This document shows, one piece after another, positions 41,542 through 50,139 of a stretch of 64,000 nucleotides of DNA. This DNA comes from Flavobacterium pectinovorum (lineage in GTDB: Bacteria > Bacteroidota > Bacteroidia > Flavobacteriales > Flavobacteriaceae). Both the position numbers and the translations under genes were made by a program. The notes beneath the pieces are model-generated. The model was not told the DNA's origin, ran no database searches, and saw only the letters and a list, made by a program, of their open reading frames with translations. The DNA lies in the NCBI RefSeq assembly GCF_006438875.1, contig NZ_RCZH01000003.1, positions 124,937 to 188,936 of the forward strand, given 5' to 3'. How positions within the stretch are numbered: position 1 is the first letter of the stretch; each line of letters starts with the position of its first letter.

Positions 41542-41787
41542 ATGGAAGCGATTAGATTAGAATTTCAGCCAGAAATTAAAGAAAAAATCTTAAAATTATT
41601 AAGTTCATTTTCTTCAGATGAATTGAAAATAGTTGAAGAAGATACTTTTGTTGATCCTAATTTTGAGAGAAATAAAAGAAAACTTGAAGTTACGGCGGCT
41701 AAAATTGATAATGGTACAGTGAAGCTTTATACGTTTGAAGAATTAGATGAAATCTTAGAAAAAACTATTTCAAAATATGAAAGTTAG
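41542..41787 (+). CDS. Antitoxin of the second ParE/RelE pair
   Basis: 81 residues from the ATG at 41542. It is helical and acidic: MEAIRLEFQPEIKEKILKLLSSFSSDELKIVEED, then a C-terminal segment KIDNGTVKLYTFEELDEILE, similar in style to antitoxins of flavobacterial ParE-like toxins. The 3' end overlaps the toxin gene by 11 bases. No DNA-binding domain is obvious. The call rests on the partner, size and overlap. Confidence 0.75.
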   Translation: MEAIRLEFQPEIKEKILKLLSSFSSDELKIVEEDTFVDPNFERNKRKLEVTAAKIDNGTVKLYTFEELDEILEKTISKYES

Positions 41788-42058
41788 TTTTACCGAAGAT
41801 TTTATGATGGAACTTAAAGAATTATTAAAATATATAGCTAAAGATAAACCAATTGCTGCGAAAAAATTTAAAACAGATCTGCTTAAAAATTTAAAAAAGG
41901 ATTTAGTAAATCCTTTTCTCTTTAAAAAATCTATTTACTTTAAGGAAGAAAAGTATAGAGATTATGTTTTTAAAGGTTATACTACAATTATCAGAATAGA
42001 ATCTGAATTAGAAATAGTTTATATTATTGGTATTTTAAAACATAAAGAATTATTTTAA
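41777..42058 (+). CDS. Type II toxin, RelE/ParE superfamily, second copy
   Basis: 93 residues: KVSFTEDFMMELKELLKYIAKDKPIAAKKFKTDLLKNL (the two N-terminal helices) followed by the beta sheet YRDYVFKGYTTIIRIE and EIVYIIGILKHKELF. This is the ParE/RelE fold. It has little evident similarity to the first toxin at 2128-2442 beyond the fold, so the two pairs are independent systems. It precedes ruvX by 24 bp on the same strand. Confidence 0.82.
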   Translation: MKVSFTEDFMMELKELLKYIAKDKPIAAKKFKTDLLKNLKKDLVNPFLFKKSIYFKEEKYRDYVFKGYTTIIRIESELEIVYIIGILKHKELF

Positions 42059-42082
42059 AGTAAATTTGCTAAAAATTCAAAA

Positions 42083-42499
42083 ATGCCAAGAATCCTCTCC
42101 ATAGACTACGGACAAAAACGCACCGGAATTGCCGTTACTGACGAAATGCAGATCATTGCATCAGGTTTGACTACGATTCCCACAACTACTGTAATTGATT
42201 TTTTGAAAGATTATTTTGCCAAAGAAAAAGTCGAGGCAGTTTTAATTGGCGAACCTAAACAAATGAACGGTCAGCCTTCAGAAAGTGCTTCAATTGTTAA
42301 GGGATTTGTAACGCATTTTTCTAATATTTTTCCGGATATGAAAGTCGTTCGTGTTGATGAACGCTTTACTTCAAAGATGGCTTTTCAAACCATGATCGAT
42401 AGCGGACTGAGTAAAAAGCAACGTCAGAATAAAGGTTTAATTGATGAAATTTCGGCTACAATAATGCTTCAGGATTATCTTTCTTCAAAACGTTTTTAA
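42083..42499 (+). CDS. ruvX: Holliday junction resolvase-like YqgF/RuvX
   Basis: 138 residues, RNase H-like fold. The acidic residues of the active site lie in LSIDYGQKRTGIAV, VLIGEPKQMNG, VDERFTS and GLIDEISATIMLQDYL. In E. coli YqgF is essential and processes pre-16S rRNA ends; resolvase activity was the first proposal. The 24-bp spacing suggests possible read-through from the toxin-antitoxin pair upstream. I recall that in many Flavobacteriia ruvX is followed by def; here mqo and two other genes lie between. Confidence 0.92.
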   Translation: MPRILSIDYGQKRTGIAVTDEMQIIASGLTTIPTTTVIDFLKDYFAKEKVEAVLIGEPKQMNGQPSESASIVKGFVTHFSNIFPDMKVVRVDERFTSKMAFQTMIDSGLSKKQRQNKGLIDEISATIMLQDYLSSKRF

Positions 42500-42591
42500 T
42501 TTTTTTAACGTTCAAAGCCCTAGTCTTTTATTTTTTAGAAAAACATAACTTTTATCATGTAATTTTAGTTTTTTTTTGCAATTATAAAAAG

Positions 42592-42599
42592 TACCTTTG
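42592..42599 (+). promoter_or_regulatory. -7 element of mqo
   Basis: TACCTTTG matches TAnnTTTG, 21 bp before the ATG at 42621. The in-frame TTG at 42597 lies inside this element and is rejected as a start. Confidence 0.5.
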
Positions 42600-42620
42600 C
42601 ATTTTAAAAACAATACTGTT

Positions 42621-44117
42621 ATGCCTAATGAAACAATACGTTCTAATAGTGAAGTAGTACTTATTGGAGCGGGAATTATGAGTGCCACTCTGGGAGTAAT
42701 TTTGAAAGAATTACAACCTGACATAAAAATTGAAATTTACGAAAGATTAGATGTTGCTGCTGCCGAGAGTTCTGATGCTTGGAATAATGCAGGAACAGGA
42801 CATTCAGCTTTTTGTGAGCTAAATTACACTCCGGAACAGGCTGACGGAAGTATTGATCCTAAAAAAGCAATAAGTATAGCAGAATCTTTTGAGATTTCTC
42901 GTCAATTCTGGTCTTATTTAGTGCAGGAAAATAAAGTACCATCTCCCGATAATTTTATTAAAAGTGTTCCTCATATGAGTTTTGTTTGGGGAGAGAAAAA
43001 TGTAGAATATCTTAAAAAGAGATTCGAAGCATTGCAAAGCAATCCTATTTTTTCTCAAATGGAATTTAGTTCTGACTTCGAAAAGCTGAAAGAATGGATG
43101 CCGCTTGTAATGGAAGGTAGAGAAGCTAATGAAAAATTAGCAGCTACTCACATGGAAATTGGTACTGACGTTAATTTTGGGGCTTTGACAAGAAGTATGT
43201 TTAATTATTTAGAGAAACTAGATGGTGTTAAACTATACTTTAATCATGAAGTAACAAAATTAAAACAACGTGAAGATAAAACGTGGAGAATTAAAGTTAC
43301 TGATATTGCAACAGGTGACAAGCGAAAAGCTTATACTAAATTTGTTTTTATTGGTGCTGGTGGTGGTTCATTGCCCTTATTAGAAAAAGCAAATGTTCCT
43401 GAAGGAAATGGTTATGGCGGTTTTCCGGTAAGCGGACAATGGTTAAAATGTACCAATCCGGAAGTAATTGCTAAACATCAGGCAAAAGTTTACGGAAAAG
43501 CTAGTGTTGGAGCGCCTCCAATGTCTGTTCCTCATATTGATACTCGTGTAATTGATGGAGAAAAAGCATTGCTTTTTGGGCCTTTTGCAGGATTTTCGAC
43601 TCGTTTCTTAAAAAATGGTTCTTATTTAGATTTACCATTATCTATAAAAGCAAACAATTTAATTCCGATGTTATCAGCGGGATTTCATAATATTCCATTA
43701 ACTAAATATTTAATTGACCAGGTACGTCAATCTCCAAAAGACCGAATGAAAGCTTTACGCGAATATTTGCCAACAGCACGTTCTAAAGATTGGAAATTGG
43801 AGAAAGCGGGACAACGTGTTCAGGTAATTAAAAAAGATGAAAAGGAAGGTGGAGTTTTAGAATTTGGTACAGAAGTTATCAATACACACGACGGAACTCT
43901 TGCAGTATTATTAGGAGCTTCTCCGGGAGCATCCACTGCAGTTGCCATTATGATAGATTTGGTAAGCAGATGTTTTACAGACCAAATTAAAACACCGGAA
44001 TGGGAAGCAAAAATGAAAAATATGATTCCTTCTTACGGACAAACTTTAAATGATAAACCAGAGTTTTTAGCAGAACTTAGAAAACATACTTCTGAAGTTT
44101 TGAAACTAAATAATTAG
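42621..44117 (+). CDS. mqo: Malate:quinone oxidoreductase
   Basis: 498 residues, a FAD-dependent peripheral membrane enzyme that oxidises malate to oxaloacetate and passes electrons to quinone. Family features are the FAD loop EVVLIGAGIMSATLGVIL near the N-terminus, ESSDAWNNAGTGHSAFCELNYTP, and the C-terminal GASPGASTAVAIMIDLV. Length is normal. It joins the citric acid cycle to respiration, relevant to the cbb3 oxidase genes ten kilobases on. Confidence 0.95.
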   Translation: MPNETIRSNSEVVLIGAGIMSATLGVILKELQPDIKIEIYERLDVAAAESSDAWNNAGTGHSAFCELNYTPEQADGSIDPKKAISIAESFEISRQFWSYLVQENKVPSPDNFIKSVPHMSFVWGEKNVEYLKKRFEALQSNPIFSQMEFSSDFEKLKEWMPLVMEGREANEKLAATHMEIGTDVNFGALTRSMFNYLEKLDGVKLYFNHEVTKLKQREDKTWRIKVTDIATGDKRKAYTKFVFIGAGGGSLPLLEKANVPEGNGYGGFPVSGQWLKCTNPEVIAKHQAKVYGKASVGAPPMSVPHIDTRVIDGEKALLFGPFAGFSTRFLKNGSYLDLPLSIKANNLIPMLSAGFHNIPLTKYLIDQVRQSPKDRMKALREYLPTARSKDWKLEKAGQRVQVIKKDEKEGGVLEFGTEVINTHDGTLAVLLGASPGASTAVAIMIDLVSRCFTDQIKTPEWEAKMKNMIPSYGQTLNDKPEFLAELRKHTSEVLKLNN

Positions 44118-44153
44118 AAAATTTGAATCTCAATTTCTAATCAGAGAAAATAA

Positions 44154-44184
44154 AGGGCTTAGTTTTGAAAATAAACTAAGCCCT
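44154..44184 (+). terminator. Hairpin after mqo
   Basis: AGGGCTTAGTTT (44154-44165), loop TGAAAAT, AAACTAAGCCCT (44173-44184). The stem is perfect over 12 bp, but no T-tract follows on the plus strand, so termination may be weak. Confidence 0.6.
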
Positions 44185-44210
44185 AATTGTTTAAAATAAA
44201 AATCAAAAAT

Positions 44211-44786
44211 ATGGGAATTTCTAAAATAAATGAACCGGCTGCTTTAATCTTAATTGACATTCAAAAAGGATTTGACAATATTGAATATTGGGGTGGAGAA
44301 AGAAATAATTTGAATGCTGAAGAAAATGCAAGTCAAATATTGAATCTTTGGAGAGAAAATAAACTTCCTGTTTTTCATGTTCAGCATTGTTCCTCTAATC
44401 CAAATTCATTGCTTAATGAGAATAATGTTGGAAATGAAATTAAAGAATTAGTTAAGCCAATTGATGGAGAAGTAATCATCAGGAAAAATGTAAACAGTGC
44501 ATTTATTGGGACAAATTTAAAAGAACAATTAGATAGCGCTAATATTAAAACTCTTGTGATTTTAGGATTAACAACAGATCATTGCGTGTCAACAACAACC
44601 AGAATGGCAGGTAATTTTGGATACGAAACATTTGTGATTTCAGACGCAACGGCAACTTTTAATAAAAAAGGTTTAGATGGGCAAAATTTTTCGGCGGAGT
44701 TAATGCACGAAACAGCACTTGCCAGTTTAAATGAAGAATTTGCAACAGTTATAACAACAGATTTCCTGAAGCAAAATATTATTTAA
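44211..44786 (+). CDS. Isochorismatase-family cysteine hydrolase
   Basis: 191 residues from the ATG at 44211. The catalytic triad of the family is present: Asp16 (ALILIDIQKGF), Lys92 (VIIRKNVNSAF) and Cys125 (GLTTDHCVSTT). Members hydrolyse isochorismate, nicotinamide, N-carbamoyl compounds and others; the active-site neighbourhood resembles the YcaC/pncA-like unassigned group. There is no siderophore gene nearby, so isochorismate is an unlikely substrate. Confidence 0.88.
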   Translation: MGISKINEPAALILIDIQKGFDNIEYWGGERNNLNAEENASQILNLWRENKLPVFHVQHCSSNPNSLLNENNVGNEIKELVKPIDGEVIIRKNVNSAFIGTNLKEQLDSANIKTLVILGLTTDHCVSTTTRMAGNFGYETFVISDATATFNKKGLDGQNFSAELMHETALASLNEEFATVITTDFLKQNII

Positions 44787-44810
44787 GATAAATCTTGGAT
44801 CTTTTTACAG

Positions 44811-47033
44811 TTAATCCTGTTCTGTTTCCTTAAATTCTTTTGTAATTGTCAGAATTTTTTCGGCAAGGTTACTCATCCAAATTAATTGTTCGATTACCAT
44901 TTGAGCTTCCTGCATCTTGGCCTGACGAGTTTCTTTATCGAGTTCGTCATCTGCTGCCAAACGTTTAAAATTAACACGTTTAAGTTCTTCAAATTGTAAA
45001 GTCACATCTTCTTTATCAAAAAATGTATCTGTTATAATTGCTTCATTTCTCAAAATAGAAATCGAATGATCTAAATTTGATAATATAGTTTTGATAATAT
45101 AATTGAATGATTCTGAAGCTGATGTTGTTTGGTGCGACTGAATGTAAGTTGATAATGAGGCTAAGGCAGATAATATCGAATGGTTTAAAACCACAAGTTT
45201 ATTAACCAGAGGCAATGTTTTTTGCTTCGATTTTGGTTCCTGCATCATTCGTTGAAAAGAAGTCATTAAATTACCAATTTCAACAAAAGCATTTTTTCGG
45301 GCTAATCTGTAAGAAGTTGGTATTTCTCCTTTTTTATTATAAAAATCAGCGATTTCCTTAAGATAATTTCTATTGGCACGAATCGTATTTTCAATATGAA
45401 TAGGCGTATTTATAAACTCCCATGCCGGCCATAAAAACTGATTCGCAATAAAAGCTAAAGTAGCTCCTGCGAGCGTATCCAAAACTCGAAACTGAATAAC
45501 TTCAACAACATTGGGAGTCAAAATTCCATAAATAAAAACAACATACATAGTAACAAACGTAGCACTTATTTTATAGTTGATTTGTGTAAACGAAATTCCA
45601 AGCAGCATACAAACAATAGACAATATACTCAGCGCAACGTGGTTTTGAATGACAGAAACAATTCCAAAAGCCAGTAATCCTCCTAAAATAGTTCCGAAAA
45701 TTCTATTGTAGGAACGTTCCTTAGTTAATCCGTAACCAGGACGCATAATTACTACTATCGTCAATAAAATCCAATATACATTCTGAAACGGTAAAAGCTG
45801 TCCGATAACGAAACCAATCAAAATAGTGATTGTTAAGCGCAAAGAATGCCTGAAAATAGAAGACGATAAACTTAAATTTTCGGTTAATGTACGTAATGGA
45901 TAATATTGTGGAGTCAGGAATTTTTCAAGCTCTTTGTCTTTATCTTTTAACTTGTAAGATTGCATTGCAAGTGAGAAAGCACGTTGAATAATTTTGATTT
46001 TTCCAACCTGATTTTTTGCGTATTTCAGCATATTGGTTAACATCAAAACACCTTCAGCAGCTTCGTCTTTGCCTAATGTTTTCTCATAATCAAAAATGGC
46101 AAATTCAAGAGCGTCGAGTTCATTTTTTAAATCGTTTTTGTCGACATAAACCGCAATATGATGTACGTTTTTAGATAACTTTTTTAAAGTTGAAGCTAGC
46201 TTATAAGCAACATTCTGATAGGTTCTAAGAACATCCGGATGCTTGGCGAATTTCTCGTGAAGCTTGCTGTGATCAAATGAAGTATAAAGTGCCAATTCCT
46301 GAATTTCGACTAATGTAATGAACACCAGCAGCATTTTACGGTTTTGGCTCGTGGTTGCAGATGCACTCTGATTGCCAATAAGCATCTTCCTTAAATCTTC
46401 ATGAATCAGGTTTAAATCAACCTGCACAGCCAATTGTTTTTCTATTATGGCTTGTCTGTTAGCTTCAGGACTCCATAAATCGCCTCTTAATTTTAAGTAT
46501 TTTGCCGTTTGTTTTATTCCTTCAGCAATTTGCAATTCCACATATTTATAAGGCTGTACAAAATGAAAGACAAGAGATACAATCAAATATAAAATACCAC
46601 CAAGAAATATAAATCCTGAATATTCAAAAGCTTCCCTTCCTTCATGTAAATGTCCAAATGATAAAGAAATAGACAATAAAGCCGAGAATGAAACTAAGGT
46701 AGCACGTTGTCCATATACTGAAATCATGGAGCATAGAAAAAGCAGGAAACCTAGAAAAGGATAAAATATAAAAGGATATGGATAAGCGAGATTTACTAAT
46801 AAATTGACTCCGGATACAATAAATGAAGCCACAATAAGTCCTTTTATTTTGTGACTTAATGAACTTGGAATATCACTTGGATAGGTATAAAAAGCACCTA
46901 AGGCAATTGTAAAACCAATTTCGAAATGCCCTAAAAAATTTAAAATCAAAACAGGAACAACAGAAGCAATAGTTACTTTTGAGGCATTTAAAAAAGAAGT
47001 ACTGTTGGTAAATTTCGAGATACGATCAAGCAT
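44811..47033 (-). CDS. FUSC-family membrane transporter, YccS-like
   Basis: 740 residues from the ATG at 47033; an in-frame TTG at 47114 would add 27 residues and is less likely. It has two sets of membrane helices. The first (from FLNASKVTIASVVPVLILNFLG to ~residue 170) and the second (from LRLTITILIGFVIGQLLPFQNVYWILLTIVVIMRPGY) are each followed by a large cytoplasmic helical region. This is the YccS/FUSC (aromatic acid exporter-like) layout. It probably exports an organic acid or toxic compound; no periplasmic adaptor gene is present. Confidence 0.88.
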   Translation of the reverse strand: MLDRISKFTNSTSFLNASKVTIASVVPVLILNFLGHFEIGFTIALGAFYTYPSDIPSSLSHKIKGLIVASFIVSGVNLLVNLAYPYPFIFYPFLGFLLFLCSMISVYGQRATLVSFSALLSISLSFGHLHEGREAFEYSGFIFLGGILYLIVSLVFHFVQPYKYVELQIAEGIKQTAKYLKLRGDLWSPEANRQAIIEKQLAVQVDLNLIHEDLRKMLIGNQSASATTSQNRKMLLVFITLVEIQELALYTSFDHSKLHEKFAKHPDVLRTYQNVAYKLASTLKKLSKNVHHIAVYVDKNDLKNELDALEFAIFDYEKTLGKDEAAEGVLMLTNMLKYAKNQVGKIKIIQRAFSLAMQSYKLKDKDKELEKFLTPQYYPLRTLTENLSLSSSIFRHSLRLTITILIGFVIGQLLPFQNVYWILLTIVVIMRPGYGLTKERSYNRIFGTILGGLLAFGIVSVIQNHVALSILSIVCMLLGISFTQINYKISATFVTMYVVFIYGILTPNVVEVIQFRVLDTLAGATLAFIANQFLWPAWEFINTPIHIENTIRANRNYLKEIADFYNKKGEIPTSYRLARKNAFVEIGNLMTSFQRMMQEPKSKQKTLPLVNKLVVLNHSILSALASLSTYIQSHQTTSASESFNYIIKTILSNLDHSISILRNEAIITDTFFDKEDVTLQFEELKRVNFKRLAADDELDKETRQAKMQEAQMVIEQLIWMSNLAEKILTITKEFKETEQD

Positions 47034-47163
47034 AAATTGCGGTTTACGAGCAAAGGTAAGAATTGTACGAATTATTTTGGCATAATTATGGATGAGATTT
47101 TGGGTAGCTATCAAAAAATAGATATATTCTATTATAGAAAATTATTCATTGACTATTTTTTAC

Positions 47164-47171
47164 TATTTTTG
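47164..47171 (+). promoter_or_regulatory. -7 element of def
   Basis: TATTTTTG matches TAnnTTTG, 63 bp before the ATG at 47235. A TTG lies at 47149-47151, closer than the usual -33 spacing. Confidence 0.4.
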
Positions 47172-47234
47172 CCAACTGAATTAAGGAGGACTATATTTAG
47201 GTTTTTCAGTAGATAATACATTAAAATAATACAA

Positions 47235-47825
47235 ATGATTTTACCAATTGTGGGATATGGTGATCCTGTTTTAAGAAAAGTGGGCGAGGCGATTACGCCG
47301 GATTACCCAAACTTAAAAGAAACAATAGCAAACATGTATGAAACCATGTACAACGCTTATGGTGTTGGACTAGCTGCGCCGCAAGTTGGTATAGCAATTC
47401 GTTTGTTTGTGATTGATACGACTCCTTTTAGCGATGATGAAGATTTACCATCAGAAGAGCAAAAAGATTTAAAAGGATTTAAAAAGACTTTTATCAATGC
47501 CAAGATCGTTAAAGAAGAAGGTGAGGAGTGGAGTTTTAACGAAGGATGTTTAAGTATTCCGGATGTTCGCGAAGATGTGTATAGAAAACCAACTGTTACA
47601 ATAGAATATTGTGAAGAAGATTTCGTAATGAAAACAGAAGTTTTTGATGGTTTAATAGCAAGAGTAATTCAGCACGAATATGATCATATTGAAGGTGTCT
47701 TATTTACCGATAAAATATCTTCATTGAAAAAACGTTTAATTCAAAAGAAATTGAAAAATATTACTGAAGGTAAAACTTTTCAAGAGTACCGAATGAAATT
47801 TGCTGCTGCTAAAAAAGGAAGATAA
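47235..47825 (+). CDS. def: Peptide deformylase
   Basis: 196 residues. All three family motifs are intact: GVGLAAPQVG (43-52), EGCLSIP with metal ligand Cys105, and QHEYDHIEG with ligands His147 and His151 and catalytic Glu148. It removes the formyl group from nascent proteins. An insertion between motifs 1 and 2 (FSDDEDLPSEEQKDLKGF) is typical of Bacteroidota type-1 enzymes. It leads a run with the DUF5606 gene and mazG. Confidence 0.96.
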   Translation: MILPIVGYGDPVLRKVGEAITPDYPNLKETIANMYETMYNAYGVGLAAPQVGIAIRLFVIDTTPFSDDEDLPSEEQKDLKGFKKTFINAKIVKEEGEEWSFNEGCLSIPDVREDVYRKPTVTIEYCEEDFVMKTEVFDGLIARVIQHEYDHIEGVLFTDKISSLKKRLIQKKLKNITEGKTFQEYRMKFAAAKKGR

Positions 47826-47894
47826 GAATTCTAACGTAAGTTTAGAATCAACAAAATATAATAAATCAAATTCTTAATACTAATTTTAATAAAC

Positions 47895-48383
47895 ATGAAT
47901 TTAGAGAAAATTTTAGCCATTTCTGGGAAACCAGGTTTATACGAATTGAAAGTACAAACACGTACAGGTTTCGTGGCAGAATCGTTAATTGACGGAAAAA
48001 AAATTACAGTAAACTTAAAAAGTAATGTAAGTCTATTGTCAGAAATTTCAATATATACACAGAATGGTGAAAAACCTTTAACTGAAATAATGCAACGTAT
48101 TGCTACTAAGGAAAACAAAGGTCAGGCAATTTCGCACAAAGAAGATAATGCTACATTAGCGGCTTATTTTAAAGAAATCCTTTCTGATTATGATGAAGAA
48201 AGAGTTTATCCTTCTGATATTAAAAAAGTATTAAATTGGTATAACACGCTTCAATCTAAAGGTTTAGTTACTGATTGGGCTCCAGCTCCAACTGCTGAAA
48301 CTACCGAAGAAGCTCCGGTTGCTGAAGAAAAACCAAAAAAAGCTCCTGTTGCTAAAAAAGCAAAAGTTAAAAAAGAAGAATAG
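47895..48383 (+). CDS. DUF5606 protein
   Basis: 162 residues. The N-terminal ~70 residues form a small beta domain (LEKILAISGKPGLYELKVQTRTGF, YTQNGEKPLTEIM), then a helical part ending about residue 130. The last ~30 residues are an Ala/Pro/Lys-rich tail (PKKAPVAKKAKVKK), likely disordered and possibly nucleic-acid binding. I recognise DUF5606, conserved in Bacteroidota next to def and mazG; function unknown. Confidence 0.85.
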   Translation: MNLEKILAISGKPGLYELKVQTRTGFVAESLIDGKKITVNLKSNVSLLSEISIYTQNGEKPLTEIMQRIATKENKGQAISHKEDNATLAAYFKEILSDYDEERVYPSDIKKVLNWYNTLQSKGLVTDWAPAPTAETTEEAPVAEEKPKKAPVAKKAKVKKEE

Positions 48384-48407
48384 TAAATTATTACATTCAA
48401 ATATATT

Positions 48408-48442
48408 AATCCTGTTGAGATGTTTTCTTGACAGGATTTTTT
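48408..48442 (+). terminator. Terminator between DUF5606 gene and mazG
   Basis: AATCCTGT (48408-48415) pairs with ACAGGATT (48431-48438), followed by TTTT. The loop region pairs only weakly. mazG may thus have its own promoter, though I see no clear -7 element. Confidence 0.6.
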
Positions 48443-48483
48443 ACTTTTACATTTCGGTTAAAACCTAAATAAAACTTCAAAAA

Positions 48484-49254
48484 ATGAGCAAAGAACTTCA
48501 ACTTAAGGCATTCGAAAGATTATTAATCATAATGGATGAACTTCGCGAACAATGTCCCTGGGATAAAAAGCAAACTTTGCAAACGCTGAGACATCTTACG
48601 ATCGAAGAAACCTATGAATTAGGAGATGCTATTTTGGATAATGACTTGAATGAAGTTAAAAAGGAATTGGGAGATTTATTACTGCATATTGTTTTTTATG
48701 CAAAAATAGGTTCTGAAACTAATGATTTTGATATGGCAGATGTTTGTAATGAAATCTGTGATAAGTTAATTCATCGTCATCCGCATATTTATAGTGATAC
48801 TGTGGTAAAAGATGAAGAAGAGGTCAAACAAAACTGGGAAAAACTAAAGCTTAAAGAAGGTAAAAAATCAGTTTTGGAAGGAGTTCCAAAAAGTTTGCCG
48901 GCATTGGTAAAAGCAAGCCGAATTCAGGATAAAGTAAAAGGAGTTGGTTTTGATTGGGAAGAACCACATCAGGTTTGGGATAAGGTACGAGAAGAACTGG
49001 AAGAATTGCAAGTAGAAGTAAAATCCGGCGATCAGGATAAAATTGAGGCCGAATTTGGAGATGTTTTGTTCTCGATGATTAACTATGCAAGATTTCTAAA
49101 TGTGAATCCGGAGGATGCTTTAGAACGCACCAATAAAAAATTCATCAAGCGTTTTCAATACTTAGAAAGTAAAGCAGGGGAATTGGGGAAACCTTTAATG
49201 GATATGACTTTGGCTGAAATGGACGTGTTTTGGAATGAAGCTAAAAAAATATAA
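48484..49254 (+). CDS. mazG: Nucleoside triphosphate pyrophosphohydrolase MazG
   Basis: 256 residues with two MazG domains, the full-length E. coli type. The first has CPWDKKQTLQTLRHLTIEETYELGDAI and KKELGDLLLHIVFYAKIG; the second has VREELEELQVEVKSG and EAEFGDVLFSMINYARF. The ExxE and ExxD acidic residues for magnesium are intact. It removes abnormal or stress NTPs such as dUTP and 8-oxo forms. The stop is immediately next to the end of the convergent Crp/Fnr gene. Confidence 0.94.
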   Translation: MSKELQLKAFERLLIIMDELREQCPWDKKQTLQTLRHLTIEETYELGDAILDNDLNEVKKELGDLLLHIVFYAKIGSETNDFDMADVCNEICDKLIHRHPHIYSDTVVKDEEEVKQNWEKLKLKEGKKSVLEGVPKSLPALVKASRIQDKVKGVGFDWEEPHQVWDKVREELEELQVEVKSGDQDKIEAEFGDVLFSMINYARFLNVNPEDALERTNKKFIKRFQYLESKAGELGKPLMDMTLAEMDVFWNEAKKI

Positions 49255-49935
49255 TTACTCTGATAGTTTCTTTAATGCTTTTATATTTTTAAGCTTAATT
49301 TTTTTACCAACTAATTCAATCAATTCCAATTTATTAAAGTCAGACAAGAGTCTGATACAACTTTCCGTAGCTGTACCAATAATACCCGCTAATTCTTCTC
49401 TTGTCAGTTGCACTTTAAGTGTTTGATCCGTATTTTCGCCAAAAGCATCATACAAATGCAGTAAGGTTTCTGCTAATCTTTGTTTTACGGTTTTTTGAAC
49501 CAATGCAATTTTATCATTTTCAGATTCTTTTAAATCTTCACAAACAGATTGCATCAAATTCATAGAGAACTGATTGTTGTTATTAAAAAAATGTAAAATT
49601 TCAGCTTTCGGAATAAAACAAACTTCCATATCGGCAACAGCTTTAGCAGATAAGTTTGCAGGTTCATTGCTAATCATAGAACGCTGTCCTAAAAGCTCCC
49701 CCGACTGTACTAATTTTACGATTTGATCTTTTCCGTTTGCGCTTAGTTTAGAAAGTTTTCCAACACCATCTTTTATGCAAAAAACACCATTAGTAACTTC
49801 ACCTTCCTCAAAAATAGCTTCACCTTTTTTAATCTTGTAGGTAGTTTTGCTATTTGCCAATTGTATAACTTCATCTTTATTGAGTGCTTTAAGAGAAGAT
49901 AATTGTCTTACGATACATTGGTCACATTTATTCAT
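49255..49935 (-). CDS. Crp/Fnr-family regulator, Fnr-like
   Basis: 226 residues from the ATG at 49935; an in-frame ATG at 49965 adds ten residues. A cyclic-nucleotide-like beta roll (~20-125) is followed by a dimer helix and a C-terminal winged helix (LTREELAGIIGTATESCIRLLSDF). The N-terminal CDQCIVRQLSSL aligns with the E. coli FNR cluster segment. Cys4 and Cys7 match its first two cluster ligands and Cys106 (MEVCFIP) the last, but the third ligand position is Ser13. It stands divergent from the cbb3 operon and is the likely binder of the palindromes upstream of ccoI, ccoS and hemN. Confidence 0.88.
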   Translation of the reverse strand: MNKCDQCIVRQLSSLKALNKDEVIQLANSKTTYKIKKGEAIFEEGEVTNGVFCIKDGVGKLSKLSANGKDQIVKLVQSGELLGQRSMISNEPANLSAKAVADMEVCFIPKAEILHFFNNNNQFSMNLMQSVCEDLKESENDKIALVQKTVKQRLAETLLHLYDAFGENTDQTLKVQLTREELAGIIGTATESCIRLLSDFNKLELIELVGKKIKLKNIKALKKLSE

Positions 49936-50070
49936 AGCAAAATAATTTACTGCAAAATTAACCAATATTAGCTTTCGAAGGTGCTATTATTACTGAAAAA
50001 AAGCAGAAAAAACTTAATGATGTTATTCGCCTATTTTATTTCAGTAAATTAGAATTCGATTTAAATATAC

Positions 50071-50086
50071 TATGATAATTGTCATA
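50071..50086. promoter_or_regulatory. Fnr-type operator upstream of ccoI
   Basis: TATGATAATTGTCATA is a palindrome with one mismatch, close to the FNR consensus TTGATnnnnATCAA. Its centre lies 30.5 bp upstream of the first base of a near -7 element AATATTTG (50109-50116), consistent with class II activation (operator near -41.5). Confidence 0.7.
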
Positions 50087-50108
50087 TTTAATGTCGGTTC
50101 TTATTTGG

Positions 50109-50116
50109 AATATTTG
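50109..50116 (+). promoter_or_regulatory. -7-like element of ccoI
   Basis: AATATTTG matches five of the six fixed positions of TAnnTTTG, a weak element that fits dependence on an activator. It lies 23 bp before the ATG at 50140. Confidence 0.5.
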
Positions 50117-50139
50117 TTACATTAAAAAAGAAACAAATT

